Assembly (NCBI GenBank): GCA_014843695.1 | Contig: CM026397.1 | Coordinates: 32,903,280-32,967,279 of the forward strand | Direction: 5' to 3' | Origin: Archivesica marissinica | Taxonomy: Eukaryota > Mollusca > Bivalvia > Venerida > Vesicomyidae | Length of the DNA: 64,000 nt | Shown: positions 1-12,800 of the stretch, one piece after another | Layout of the letters: each line of letters starts with the position of its first letter | Numbering within the stretch: the stretch's first letter is position 1 | Made by a program: the position numbers and the translations under genes | Notes under the pieces: generated by a model | Databases searched by the model: none | What the model saw: the letters and a program-made list of their open reading frames with translations, nothing else | What the model was told of the DNA's origin: nothing

Positions 1-88
1 CTGCCCAGGAAAGGTGTTAGGTATAATGCCTGCTGGTGATATAGCCCAAAATGGTGCTGATGCAGGCGTAAAATCCGAAATATAATAA
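1..88 (+). mobile_element. SINE-1 copy, 3' part (cut by window edge)
   Basis: Carries the core words GATATAGCCC, AATGGTGCTGATGCAGGCG and the tail CGAAATATAATAAC shared with fuller copies at 15581, 39203, 41853, 56001 and 58199. Only the 3' end is inside the window. Confidence 0.8.
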
Positions 89-221
89 CTAAAATGCGCG
101 AAATAGTTTCTAGGTTTACAGTATACATTATTGTTTACAAAATATTTCCAACTTGCTGTTGCTCACATATTTAACACTTGGTTTCTTAATCTCTCTGACC
201 AAATCATAAATCGCACCTCTC

Positions 222-404
222 GTGTAATACTGGTACCTGGTAGCTTAGCTTCATAGAATGCCATAAATATGCACCTTCACTGCTCGCTGGTACCTGGTAG
301 CTTAGCTTCATAGAGTGCCATAAATATGCACCTTCACTGCTCGCTGGTACCCGGTAGCTTAGCTTCGTAGAGTGCCATAAATATGCACCTTCACTGCTCG
401 AGTT
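222..404. repeat. Minisatellite, about 60-bp unit, 3 copies
   Basis: Three near-identical units contain GGTACCTGGTAGCTTAGCTT and CATAAATATGCACCTTCACT. They produce a 92-residue open frame on the minus strand (482-204) that is only the repeat translated. The DNA between 89 and 221 shows nothing recognisable. Confidence 0.85.
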
Positions 405-416
405 GGTCACTAAGCC

Positions 417-613
417 TTTAACCCATAACCTGCCGAATAAATTGGACAGACTGTGCAAACAACATTTATCCAGATCAGCCATGGAGTAGCGCCGCGTCTG
501 ATCAGGATCTATGTTCTTTGCAATTCAGACAAGTGTTTTAGCTGCTCTATCCGATCTGGCTCTATGCTGATTGCAAAAGCGACTTTAGTCGTGATTGGCA
601 GGTTAAGGGTTAA
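417..613. mobile_element. MITE-A copy (TTAACCC ends, GATCAGGATCT core)
   Basis: Begins near TTTAACCC and ends GGGTTAA, with internal inverted words GATCCAGATCAG and CTGATCAGGATCTATGTT. Related copies lie at 1298-1542, 47627-47841 and 49961-50382. A non-autonomous inverted-repeat element with no coding capacity. Confidence 0.65.
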
Positions 614-736
614 TATGCTATCTGAATAAGTTTGTCTTGGATATCTTGTGATGTCACTTTCTACCTATGTTATGTATACATGCATAGAATGTATGTTGTT
701 TAAATTTGATTTAAACAGTTTTTCTGTATTTTGTAG

Positions 737-871
737 AACCTGCTGACTCAGTACCGGGCTCGTATCATTGACCTACAACATCAATTGGGGGTTGGACCGG
801 CTCCTGCTGCTGGCAGGATGACCAACGCCGGAGATGTCAAAGAGACTATACATCAGCTAGAGACAGAAAAT
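737..871 (+). CDS. CCDC78: CCDC78 exon A (first exon in window)
   Basis: The acceptor TATTTTGTAG precedes AAC and the donor is AAT|GTAAGA. It is 135 nt, 45 codons, phase 0 to 0, encoding NLLTQYRARIIDLQHQL, a Pro/Ala/Gly-rich break, then a second helix ending LETEN. It leads into the DUF4472 region of the next exon. Upstream exons are not in the window. Confidence 0.8.
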
Positions 872-3800
872 GTAAGATTTCTATGTACATAATTACGACT
901 GATTGGCAAAATATGTCTATTGTTTGTATGAAAGGTCAAATGACTATTGTTCTATTGTTTGTATCCGGTCAATATCTCCATTGATTATATAAATGGTTTC
1001 ATTAGTTGTTTGGTGGTTTTATGGACTGTTTAATGGTTTCATGGACTGTTTAATGGTTCCATCAACTATGTAATGGTTTCATGGACTGTTTAATGGTTCC
1101 ATCCACTATGTAATGGTTTCATGGACTGTTTAATGGTTCCATCCACTATTTAATGGTTTCATGGACTGTTTAATGGTTCCATCGACTATTTAATGGTTTC
1201 ATGGACTGTTTGATGGTTCCATCGACTATTTAATGGTTTCATGGACTGTTTAATGGTTCCATGGATTGCTTAATGGTTTCTTTGACTTTTTAATGAATTA
1301 ACCCTTAAAATGCTGAATTAATTTGAAGGAATGTGCAAACAACATAGATCCAGATCAGCCGCGGAGTAACGCCATGTCTGATCAGGATCTATGTTGTTTG
1401 CTATTCTGCCAATTGGTTTGGCTTCACTATCTGAATAGCAAACAGCATAAAGCCTGATCAGACAGCACCTTCTGTGCCATGTGATATGGCTCTGTGCTGT
1501 TTGCGCAAACGAATATACTCGTTTCCAGCACAGTAAGGGTTAGCTAACTATATAATGGTTACATAGATTATTTAATTGATCGTTGATTGTTTCCTGGTTT
1601 CAGTTGCAACTGAAAGAGGAAAACAACCATCTGCGACAGCGTATGGACAGTGTACAGCAGAAGTTTGGCTCCCTGGCTAACACCAAGACACAGGTCTCAA
1701 CAGAACTTCTCCTCTCTGAGGAAGAAAAGTTGAAGGTTAGTTTCTATAAGTTAGTGTTGGTTAGTGCCGGTTAGTGCTGATTAGAGCCAGTGCTGATTAG
1801 AGCCAGCCAGTGCTGATTAGAGCCAGCCAGAGCTGATTTGAGCCAGTTAGTGATGATTAGAGCCGGTTAGTGATGATTAGAGCTGGTTAGTGCTGATTGG
1901 TTAGTGCTGATTAGAGCTGGTTAGTGATGATTAGAGCCAGCTAGTGCTGATTAGAGCCAGTTAGTGCTGATTGGTTAGTGCTGATTAGAGCTGGTTAGTG
2001 ATGATTAGAGCCAGCCAGTGCTGATTAGAGCCAGTTAGTGCTGATTAGAGCTGGTTAGTGATGATTAGAGTTGGTTAGTGCTGATTGGTTAGTGCTGATT
2101 AGAGCTGGTTAGTGATGATTAGAGCTGGTTAGTGCTGATTGGTTAGTGCTGATTAGAGCAGGTTAGTGATGATTAGAGCACAGTTAGTGCTGATTAGAGC
2201 AGGTTAGTGATGATGGTTAGTGCTGATTAGAGCGGTTAGTGATGATTAGAGCGGTTAGTGCGATTGTTAGTGCTGATTAGACTTTGGTTAGTGCTGATTA
2301 GAGCAGGTTAGTGATGATTAGAGCTGGTTAGTGCTGATTGGTTAGTGCTGATTAGAGCAGGTTAGTGATGATTAGAGCCGTTAGTGCTGATTGGTTAGTG
2401 CTGATTAGAGCTGGTTAGTGATGATTAGAGCTGGTTAGTGCTGATTGGTTAGTGCTGATTAGAGCAGGTTAGTGATGATTAGAGCCGGTTAGTGCTGATT
2501 ACAGCCAGCCGGTTAGTGCTGATTACAGCCAGCCGGTTAGTGCTGATTACAGCCGGTTTGTACTGATTCGAGCCAGTTAGTGCTGATTGGTTAGTGCTGA
2601 TTAGAGCTAGTTAGTGCTGATTGGTTAGTGCTGATTAGAGCTGGTTAGTGCTGATTGGTTAGTGCTGATAAGAGCTGGTTAGTGCTGATTGGTTAGTGCT
2701 GATAAGAGCTGGTTAGTGATGATTAGAGCCGGCTAGTGCTGATTGGTTAGTGCTGATTGGTTAGTGCTGATTAGAGCTGGTTAGTGCTGATTAGAGCTGG
2801 TTAGTGCTGATTGGTTAGTACTGATTAGAGCCGGTTAGTGATGATTAGAGCCAGTTAGTGCTGATTGGTTAGTGCTGATTGGTTAGTGCTGATTGGTTAG
2901 TGCTGATTAGAGCCGGTTAGTGATGATTAGAGCTGGCTAGTGCTGATTGGTTAGTGCTGATTGGTTAGTGCTGATTAGAGCCGGTTAGTGATGATTAGAG
3001 CCGGTTAGTGATGATTAGAGCCGGCTAGTGCTGATTGGTTAGTGCTGATTGGTTAGTGCTGATTGGTTAGTGCTGATTAGAGCCGGTTAGTGATGATTAG
3101 AGCCGGCTAGTGCTGATTGGTTAGTGCTGATTGGTTAGTGCTGATTACAGCCAGTTAGTGCTGATTACAGCCAGTTAGTTCTAATTAGGGCTGGTTTGTA
3201 CTGATTACAGCCGGTTTGTACTGATTACAGCCAGTTAGTTCTAATTAGGGCTGGTTTGTACTGATTACAGCCGGTTTGTACTGATTACTGATTACAGCCG
3301 GTTTGTACTGATTAGGGACGGTTTGTACTGATTACAGCTGGTTTGTACTGATTACAGCCGGTTTGTACTGATTAGGGATGGTTTGTACTGATTACAGCCG
3401 GTTTGTACTGATTACAGCCGGTTTGTACTGATTAGGGATGGTTTGTACTGATTACAGCCGGTTTGTACTGATTATGGCCGGTTTGTACTGATTAGGGCCG
3501 GTTTGTACTGATTAGGGCCGGTTTGTACTGATTACAGCCGGTTTGTACTGATTACAACCGGTTTGTACTGATTAGGGCCGGTTAGTGCTGATTACAGCCG
3601 GTTTGTACTGATTAGGGCCGGTTAGTGCTGATTACAGCCGGTTTGTACTGATTAGGGCCGGTTTGTACTGATTACAGCCGGTTTGTACTGATTAGTGCCG
3701 GTTTGTACTGATTACAGCCGGTTTGTACTGATTAGGGCCGGTTTGTACTGATTACAGCCGGTTTGTACTGATTAGGGCCGGTTTGTACTGATTAGGGCTG

Positions 3801-6800
3801 GTTTGTACTGATTACAGATGGTTTGTACTGATTACAGACGGTTTGTACTGATTACAGCCGGTTTGTACTGATTACAGCCGGTTTGTACTGATTACAGCCG
3901 GTTTGTACTGATTACAGACGGTTTGTACTGATTAGGGCTGGTTTGTACTGATTACAGACGGTTTGTACTGATTACAGACGGTTTGTACTGATTAGAGCCG
4001 GTTTGTACTGATTACAGCCGGTTTGTACTGATTACAGACGGTTTGTACTGATTACAGCCGGTTTGTACTGATTAGGGCCGGTTAGTGCTGATTAGAGCCA
4101 GTTAGTACTGATTAGAGCCGGTTAATGCCAATGAGAGACATCGGTTTATATTGATATTATTGAACGGGTCTTTCAATAAATAGGGATTGTTATTTTAGTA
4201 ACTTGAATCTAGTGTAAAAAATTACCATTCTCTATACCTATGTCGCGGTATGGACTCGCCATCGGGGAGATTATGTGTAAGTGGCCCAGCTAGCTTAGTC
4301 GGTAGAGCAATCGACCTGTAAACGAAAGGTCCCAGGTTCGATCCCCGGATTGCTGCACATTTTTCTCACCCTGTGACATTTGGTGCCCAACGAGGGACCG
4401 CGACTGGATATATACCTCTAGATCATGTTCACCTTGTTCTCGATCCCTGGAAATTCATGGAAGAATTCCAATTTGGTGGGGAAGTATGTCGCGGTACAGA
4501 CTTAGTCACCATTAGGGAGATTATGTGTAAGTGGCCCAGCTAGCTTAGTCGGTAGAGCATTCGACCTGTAAGCAAAAGGTCCCAGGTTCGAGCCCCGGAT
4601 TGCTGCACATTTTTCTCACCATGTGACAACTATATAGTCTATTAGATCTATGGCTACCCTATCAAGAAAGAGGCATAATAGCGGGAATAATGCAGGTTCT
4701 ACACACTGGTGTCAAAACGTAAACTAATCATGTTGAAGTTATTTGCCATACGTACGGACAGTCACTTTTTAACACCCGTGATGCAAATGATAGTAGTGTC
4801 AATTTATTTCAGGTGTCCCAGTCTCTTGTAGAGATTCAGATTGAAACAAACCGGATACAAGAGGAAGCTGAAGCTAGAAAGTTTGAGCTCACTAATAAGG
4901 TATATGTTTATATGTTACTACCAAGTTTGAGCTTACTAATAAGGTATATGTTTATATGTTACTACCAAGGTTGAGCTCACTAATAAGGTATATGTTTATA
5001 TGTTACTACCAAGTTTCAGCTCACTAATAAGGTATATGTTTATATGTTCCTACCAAGTTTCAGCTCACTAATAAGGTATATGTAAATATGTTCCTACCAA
5101 GTTTGAGCTTACTAATAAGGTATATGTTTATATGTTACTACCAAGTTTGAGTTTACTAATAAGGTATATGTTTATATGTTCCTACCAAGTTTGAGTTTAC
5201 TAATAAGGTTTATGTAAATATGTTCCTACCAAGTTTGAGTTTACTAATAAGGTTTATGTTTATATGTTACTACCAAGGTTGAGCTCACTAATAAGGTATA
5301 TGTTTATATGTTACTACCAAGTTTGAGCTTACTAATAAGGTATATGTTTATATGTTACTACCAAGGTTGAGCTCACTAATAAGGTATATGTAAATATGTT
5401 CCTACCAAGTTTCAGCTCACTAATAAGGTTATGTAAATATGTTCCTACCAAGTTTCAGCTCACTAATAAGGTATATGTAAATATGTTCCTACCAAGTTTG
5501 AGCTCACTAATAAGGTATATGTTTATATGTTACTACCAAGTTTGAGCTCACTAATAAGGTATATGTTACTACCAAGTTTGAGCTCACTAGTAAGGTTTAT
5601 GTTTATATGTTACTACCAAGGTTGAGCTCACTAATAAGGTATATGTTTATATGTTACTACGAAGTTTCAGCTCACTAATAAGGTTATATAAATATGTTCC
5701 TACCAAGTTTCAGCTCACTAATAAGGTATATGTAAATATGTTACTACCAAGTTTGAGCTCACTAATAAGGTATATGTTTATATGTTCCTACCAAGTTTCA
5801 GCTCACTAATGAGGTATATGTAAATATGTTCCTACCAAGTTTGAGCTCACTAGACAGGGGATCGAACCTGCGATCCCTGGATTACCAGTCCAGCATGTTA
5901 CCACTGGACTACAGATCCGTCTGTAAAGCTAAGAGTGACACAAACAGAATATTTTTAAAAGTTTAAACTTTATTTATTTCACAACGATATGAGAAACAAG
6001 CTTTAGCAAGTTATATCAATCACTCTCGTTGGCGCAGATGAAAGCATATATGTGGTCTTTTGTTTGTGAGGAAACCAGAGTACGCGGAGAATAATCCACC
6101 TGTCCGATCTGGCAACCACCGTACCATCTCACATACATCCCGGTTCAAGGATCAAAACTGGGATTGCATTGCTGAGAAGTGAATGTGCTAATCGGACAGT
6201 CCATGACCTGATGTTCCTGATGTTATAAAACTTTTCTCAGATCTCAAACTCGAGCTCAAGAAATTTGATTGGTTATTTGCTCTTGGCTGAACCAATCAGA
6301 AGCTCGAGACTTGAGTTTGAGATTGGAGAAATGTTTTATAACCTCCGGTCCAGCCCAGTATATTTTGCTGTACTGTTGCAGATCATAGTACTAGAGAGTG
6401 AATTAATGGACGTGCAGCAGGAACGAGATCGAAGTGTACGACAGGCCAAGCACAGTAAAGATCGTCTTATTGAGTTGGAGAAGGATCGTAAAGATATTGC
6501 CGAGGAATATGTCATTATGAAGACAAACTATCTCTCCCTCGTTAGGGAACACGAGAAAGAGGTGAGTTACTTCCCCTGTTTCTTTGACACGGATACGACG
6601 TCTTCATTTCATTATGAAGACAAATTATATCTCCCTTGTTAGGGAACACGAGAAAGAGGTGAATTACTTCCCCTGTTTCTTTGACACGGATACAATGTCT
6701 TCACTCATCCATCCACAATTGCATACAAAATGACTTCTGGTTATGATGTCCATTGCTAGGTATTTTGTTCACCATTCATCCGTCTATGCATCGGACTATT

Positions 6801-9800
6801 TGTATGTCAATCTGTCCAAAATAAAGTGTCTGTAGGTCAAAGTAATCAAAAATAACTAATGGATAGTACTCTGAGATGCAAAACCCTGTGCTGATATTTA
6901 ACACAAGACACAAATGCTTGATTTCACATGCCCTTGACCTTATGATTAATCTAGCATCAATGGAGAGATGCCCTTGACCTTATTATCATTAGTCTAGCAT
7001 CCATGGAGAGATGCCCTTGACCTTATTATCATTAATCTAGCATCCATGGAGAGATGCCCTTGACCGTATTATCATTAGTCTAGCATCCATGCAGAGATGC
7101 CCTTGACCTTATTAGCATTAGTCTAGCATCCATGGAGAGATGCCCTTGACCTTATTATCATTAGTCTAGCATCCATGGAGAGATGTCCTTGACCTTATGA
7201 TTAATCTAGCATCAATGGAGAGATGCCTGACCTTATTATGATTAGTCTAGCATCCATGGAGAGATGCCCTTGACCTTATGATTAATTTAGCATCCATGGA
7301 GAGATGCCCTTGACCTTATCATTATATAGCATCCATGGAGAGATGCCCTTGACCGTATTATCATTAGTCTAGCATCCATGGAGAGATGCCCTTGACCTTA
7401 TGATTAATTTAGCATACATGGAGAGATGCCCTTGACCTTATGATTAATTTAGCATCCATGGAGAGATGCCTTACCTTATGATTATCTAGCATCCATGGAG
7501 AGATGCCCTTGACCTTATGGTTAATCTACCATCCATGGAGAGATGCCCTTGACCTTATTATGATTAGTCTAGCATCCATGGAGAGATGCCCTTGACCTTA
7601 TTATCATTAGTCTAGCATCCATGGAGAGATGCCCTTGACCTTATCATTAGTCTAGCATCCATGGAGAGATGCCCTGACCTTATTATCATTAGTCTAGCAT
7701 CCATGGAGAGATGCCCTTGACCTTATCATTAGTCTAGCATCCATGGAGAGATGCCCTACCGTATTATCATTAGTCTAGCATCCATGGAGAGATGCCCTTG
7801 ACCTTATCATTAGTCTAGCATCCATGGAGAGATGCCCTTGACCTTATTATCATTAGTCTAGCATCCATGGAGAGATGCCCTTGACCTTATTATCATTAGT
7901 CTAGCATCCATGGAGAGATGCCCTTGACCGTATTATCATTAGTCTAGCATCCATGGAGAGATGCCCTTGACCGTATTAGCATTAGTCTAGCATCCATGGA
8001 GAGATGCCCTTGACCGTATTATCATTAATCTAGCATCCATGGAGAGATGCCATTGACCGTATTAGCATTAATCTAGCATCCATGGAGAGATGCCCTTGAC
8101 CTTATTATCATTAGTCTAGCATCCATGGAGAGATGCCCTTGACCGTATTATCATTAGTCTAGCATCCATGGAGAGATGCCCTTGACCGTATTATCATTAG
8201 TCTAGCATCCATGGAGAGATGCCCTTGACCGTATCATTAGTCTAGCATCCCTGGAGAGATGCCCTACCATATTATCATTAGTCTAGCATCCCTGGAGAGA
8301 TGCCCTACCATATTATCATTAGTCTAGCATCCCTGGAGAGATGCCCTACCATATTATCATTAGTCTAGCATCCCTGGAGAGATGCCCTACCATATTATCA
8401 TTAGTCTAGCATCCATGGAGAGATGCCCTACCGTATTATCATTAGTCTAGCATCCATGGAGAGATGCCCTTGACCGTATTATCATTAGTCGAGCATCCAT
8501 GGAGAGATGCCCTTTGACCATGCAATGATTCTTTATTTCAAAACAGACCGACAGAAATGAAGAGCTTAGTGTGGAGTTGTTAAACCTTGTGAATACTAAG
8601 GCGGCACTGATGAAGCAGCTGGCCATACTGAGCAATGACGGCAGCTATAACACAGGTGAAGCAGACAGAGAGGTGGACAGAGTCAAGGCCATTGTAATAC
8701 AGAAGTCATCTAGGAAAGTAGAAGCTGATAAAATACTTGATAACCAGAAAGAGCGGGAAGATATAGAAAAAACGGTAAGTTGTGAAATATGGGGATTCTC
8801 TGGAACATTTGGTTGTCTTAGTAAGACAGGGAATCTATTGCACAAACAGTATGGTTTAGAAATATGGGGATTCTCTGGAACATTTGGTTGTCTTAGTAAG
8901 ATCTGGAACATTTGGTTGTCTTAGTAAGACAGGGAATCTATTGCACAAACAGTATGGTTTAGAAATATGGGGATTCTATGGAACATTTGGTTGTCTTAGT
9001 AAGATAGGGAATCTATCACTAGACTTAGAAATATAGGGAATCTATAGAACCATCACTAGACTTAGAAATATAGGGAATCTATAGAACCATCACTAGACTT
9101 AGAAATATAGGGAATCTATAGAACAATCTGATTATCACTAGGCTTAGGGAATCTTCTTTTTTTTGTTTTTTGTGAAGCTCAGCGGCTTCGTTTATTTTAT
9201 ATCAATATATACAGTATGTACACATTATATCAAAACAGTATACAATATAACAAGATATTCAAACTGATTTCAATAATATTGCAATTTATAATATGCATAT
9301 ATATGAATATAGGGAATCTATAGAACAATCACTAGGCTTAGAAATATAGGGAATCTATAGAACTATTAGAACCATCACTAGGCTTAGAAATATAGGGAAT
9401 CTATTGAACTATCACTAGGCTTAGAACTATAGGGACTCTATAGAACAATCACTAGACTTAGAAATATAGGGACTCTATAGAACTATCACTAGACTTAGAA
9501 ATATAGGGAATCTATAGAACCATCACTAGACTTAGAAATATAGGGAATCTATAGAACCATCACTAGACTTAGAAATATAGGGAATCTATAGAACCATCAC
9601 TAGGCTTAGAAATATAGCGAATCTATAGAACCATCACTAGGCTTAGACATATAGGGAATCTATAGAACCATCACTAGACTTGGAAATATAGGGAATCTAT
9701 AGAACAATCACTAGGCTTAGAAATATAGGGAATCTATAGAACCATCACTGGAATCTATAGAACCATCACTAGACTTAGAAATATAGGGAATCTATAGAAC

Positions 9801-12800
9801 AATCACTAGGCTTAGAACTATAGGGAACCTATTGAACTATCACTAGACTTAGACATATAGGGACTCTATAGAACAATCACTAGACTTAGAAATATAGGGA
9901 CTCTATAGAACAATCACTAGGCTTAGAAATATAGGGAATCTATAGAACCATCACTGGAATCTATAGAACCATCACTAGACTTAGAAATATAGGGAATCTA
10001 TAGAACAATCACTAGGCTTAGAAATATAGGGAATCTATAGAACCATCACTAGACTTAGAAATATAGGGAATCTATATAGCAGTAAGTTCAGAAATAATTG
10101 ATAAATGTGTGCTATACCATTTCTACATGTCAATCCACACAAACTGTAATGCTGACAGATATTATGAAACGCCCTGTATTTCTACATGTCGATCCACACA
10201 AACTGTAATGCTGACAGATATTATGAAACACCCTGTATTTCTACATGTCGATCCACACAAACTGTAATGCTGACAGATATTATGAAACACCCTGTATTTC
10301 TACATGTCGATCCACACAAACTGTAATGCTGACAGATATTATGAAACACCCTGTATTTCTACATGTCGATCCACACAAACTGTAATGCTGACAGATATTA
10401 TGAAACACCCTGTATTTCTACATGTCGATCCACACAAACTGTAATGCTGACAGATATTATGAAACACCCTGTATTTCTACATGTCGATCCACACAAACTG
10501 TAATGCTGACAGATATTATGAAACACCCTGTATTTCTACATGTCGATCCACACAAACTGTAATGCTGACAGATATTATGAAACACCCTGTATTTCTACAT
10601 GTCGATCCACACAAACTGTAATGCTGACAGATATTATGAAACACCCTGTATTTCTACATGTCGATCCACACAAACTGTAATGCTGACAGATATTATGAAA
10701 CACCCTGTATTTCTACATGTCGATCCACACAAACTGTAATGCTGACAGATATTATGAAACACCCTGTATTTCTACATGTCAATCCACACAAACTGTAATG
10801 CTGACATATTATGAAACACCCTGTATTTCGGTCATTTGTCTTCTATGTTGAGGCGCTAAAATACAAAAGTGTATTCAATAACTGTGTAAACACCTAGATA
10901 ATGTTTCATGGCTTCAGTGGACCAATTCTTCCATTGTTTAAATAATTTCTCATGTTTGGATTTAGATAAATACAAATGCATTGTACATAAGCAGTGTAGC
11001 ATTCATTTAGATATGCACATTAATGATGTGTGTAGTGCTGATTCTAGCCCGTGGATGTTACATTACATGTTGTTTTTGTACCATTAGATCATGACAGGAT
11101 TGTTAATATAGGACACTATGCTTCCATCTGTACATACTCAGAGTGGTATATCTAAGCTCTATGAACTACAGGTAATACATGCCCAGAGTGGTATATCTAA
11201 GCTCTATGAACTACAGGTAATACATACCCAGAGTGGTATATCTAAGCTCTATGAACTACAGGTAATCATACCCAAGTGGTATATCTAAGCTCTATGAACT
11301 ACAGGTAATCATACCCAGATATCTAAGCTCTATGAACTACAGGTAATACATACCCAGAGTGGTATATCTAAGCTCTATGAACTACAGGTAATACATACCC
11401 AGAGTGGTATATCTAAGCTCTATGAACTACAGGTAATACATACCCAGAGTGGTATATCTAAGCTCTATGAACTACAGGTAATGCATACCCAGAGTGGTAT
11501 ATCTAAGCTCTATGAACTACAGGTAATACATACCCATAGTGGTATATCTGTGGTGTTTCTGAATGCTACAGTCCTCACTGTTTCATTTATGACAGTTTCA
11601 TTCCTCACTGTTACATTTATGACAGTTTCATTCCTCACTGTTTCATTTCTGACAGTTTCATTCCTCACTGTTACATTTATGACAGTTTCATTCCTCACTG
11701 TTTCATTTATGACAGTTTCATTCCTCACTGTTTCATTTCTGACAGTTTCATTCCTCACTGTTACATTTATGACAGTTTCATTCCTCACTGTTACATTTAT
11801 GACAGTTTCATTCCTCACTGATTGTGACCTGTCTATTTCAGTTGTTTGCTAGCAAGAAGCGGTATGATGGAGAATTGGAGAGGATACAACGTGAACATGG
11901 ACAAGAACAAGGGAAAATGTCTGAACATGTGTATGTACTGTCAAAACAAATATCCCTAGCATATTCTGTATCATGTATACTCACAAATATCCCTAGCATA
12001 TTCTGTATCATGTATACTCACAAATATCCCTAGCATATTCTGTATACTCACAAATATCCCTAGCATATTCTGTATCATGTATACTCACAAATATCCCTAG
12101 CATATTCTGTATCATGTATACTCACAAATATCCCTAGCATATTCTGTATCATGTATACTCACAAATATCCCTAGCATATTCTGTATCATGTATACTCACA
12201 AATATCCCTAGCATATTCTGTATCATGTATACTCACAAATATCCCTAGCATATTCTGTATCATGTATGTATACTTACAAATATCCCTAGCATATTCTGTA
12301 TCATGTATGTATACTCACACATATCCCTAGCATATTCTGTATCATGTATACTCACACATATCCCTAGCATATTCTGTATCATGTATGTATACTCACAAAT
12401 ATCCCTAGCATATTCTGTATCATGTATACTCACAAATATCCCTAGCATATTCTGTATCATGTATACTCACAAATATCCCTAGCATATTCTGTATCATGTA
12501 TACTCACAAATATCCCTAGCATATTCTGTATCATGTATACTCACAAATATCCCTAGCATATTCTGTATCATGTATACTCACAAATATCCCTAGCATATTC
12601 TGTATCATGTATACTCACAAATATCCCTAGCATATTCTGTATCATGTATACTCACAAATATCCCTAGCATATTCTGTATCATGTATACTCACAAATATCC
12701 CTAGCATATTCTGTATCATGTATACTCACAAATATCCCTAGCATATTCTGTATCATGTATACTCACAAATATCCCTAGCATATTCTGTATCATGTATACT

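Noticed and set aside
204..482. 92-residue minus-strand open frame with SEGAYLWHSMKLSYQVPA repeats
   Set aside because: It is three 60-bp minisatellite units read in frame.
5854..5919. Functional tRNA-Thr gene
   Set aside because: The D and anticodon arms look good, but acceptor and T stems pair poorly and a second copy occurs at 25332, so a tRNA-derived repeat is more likely.
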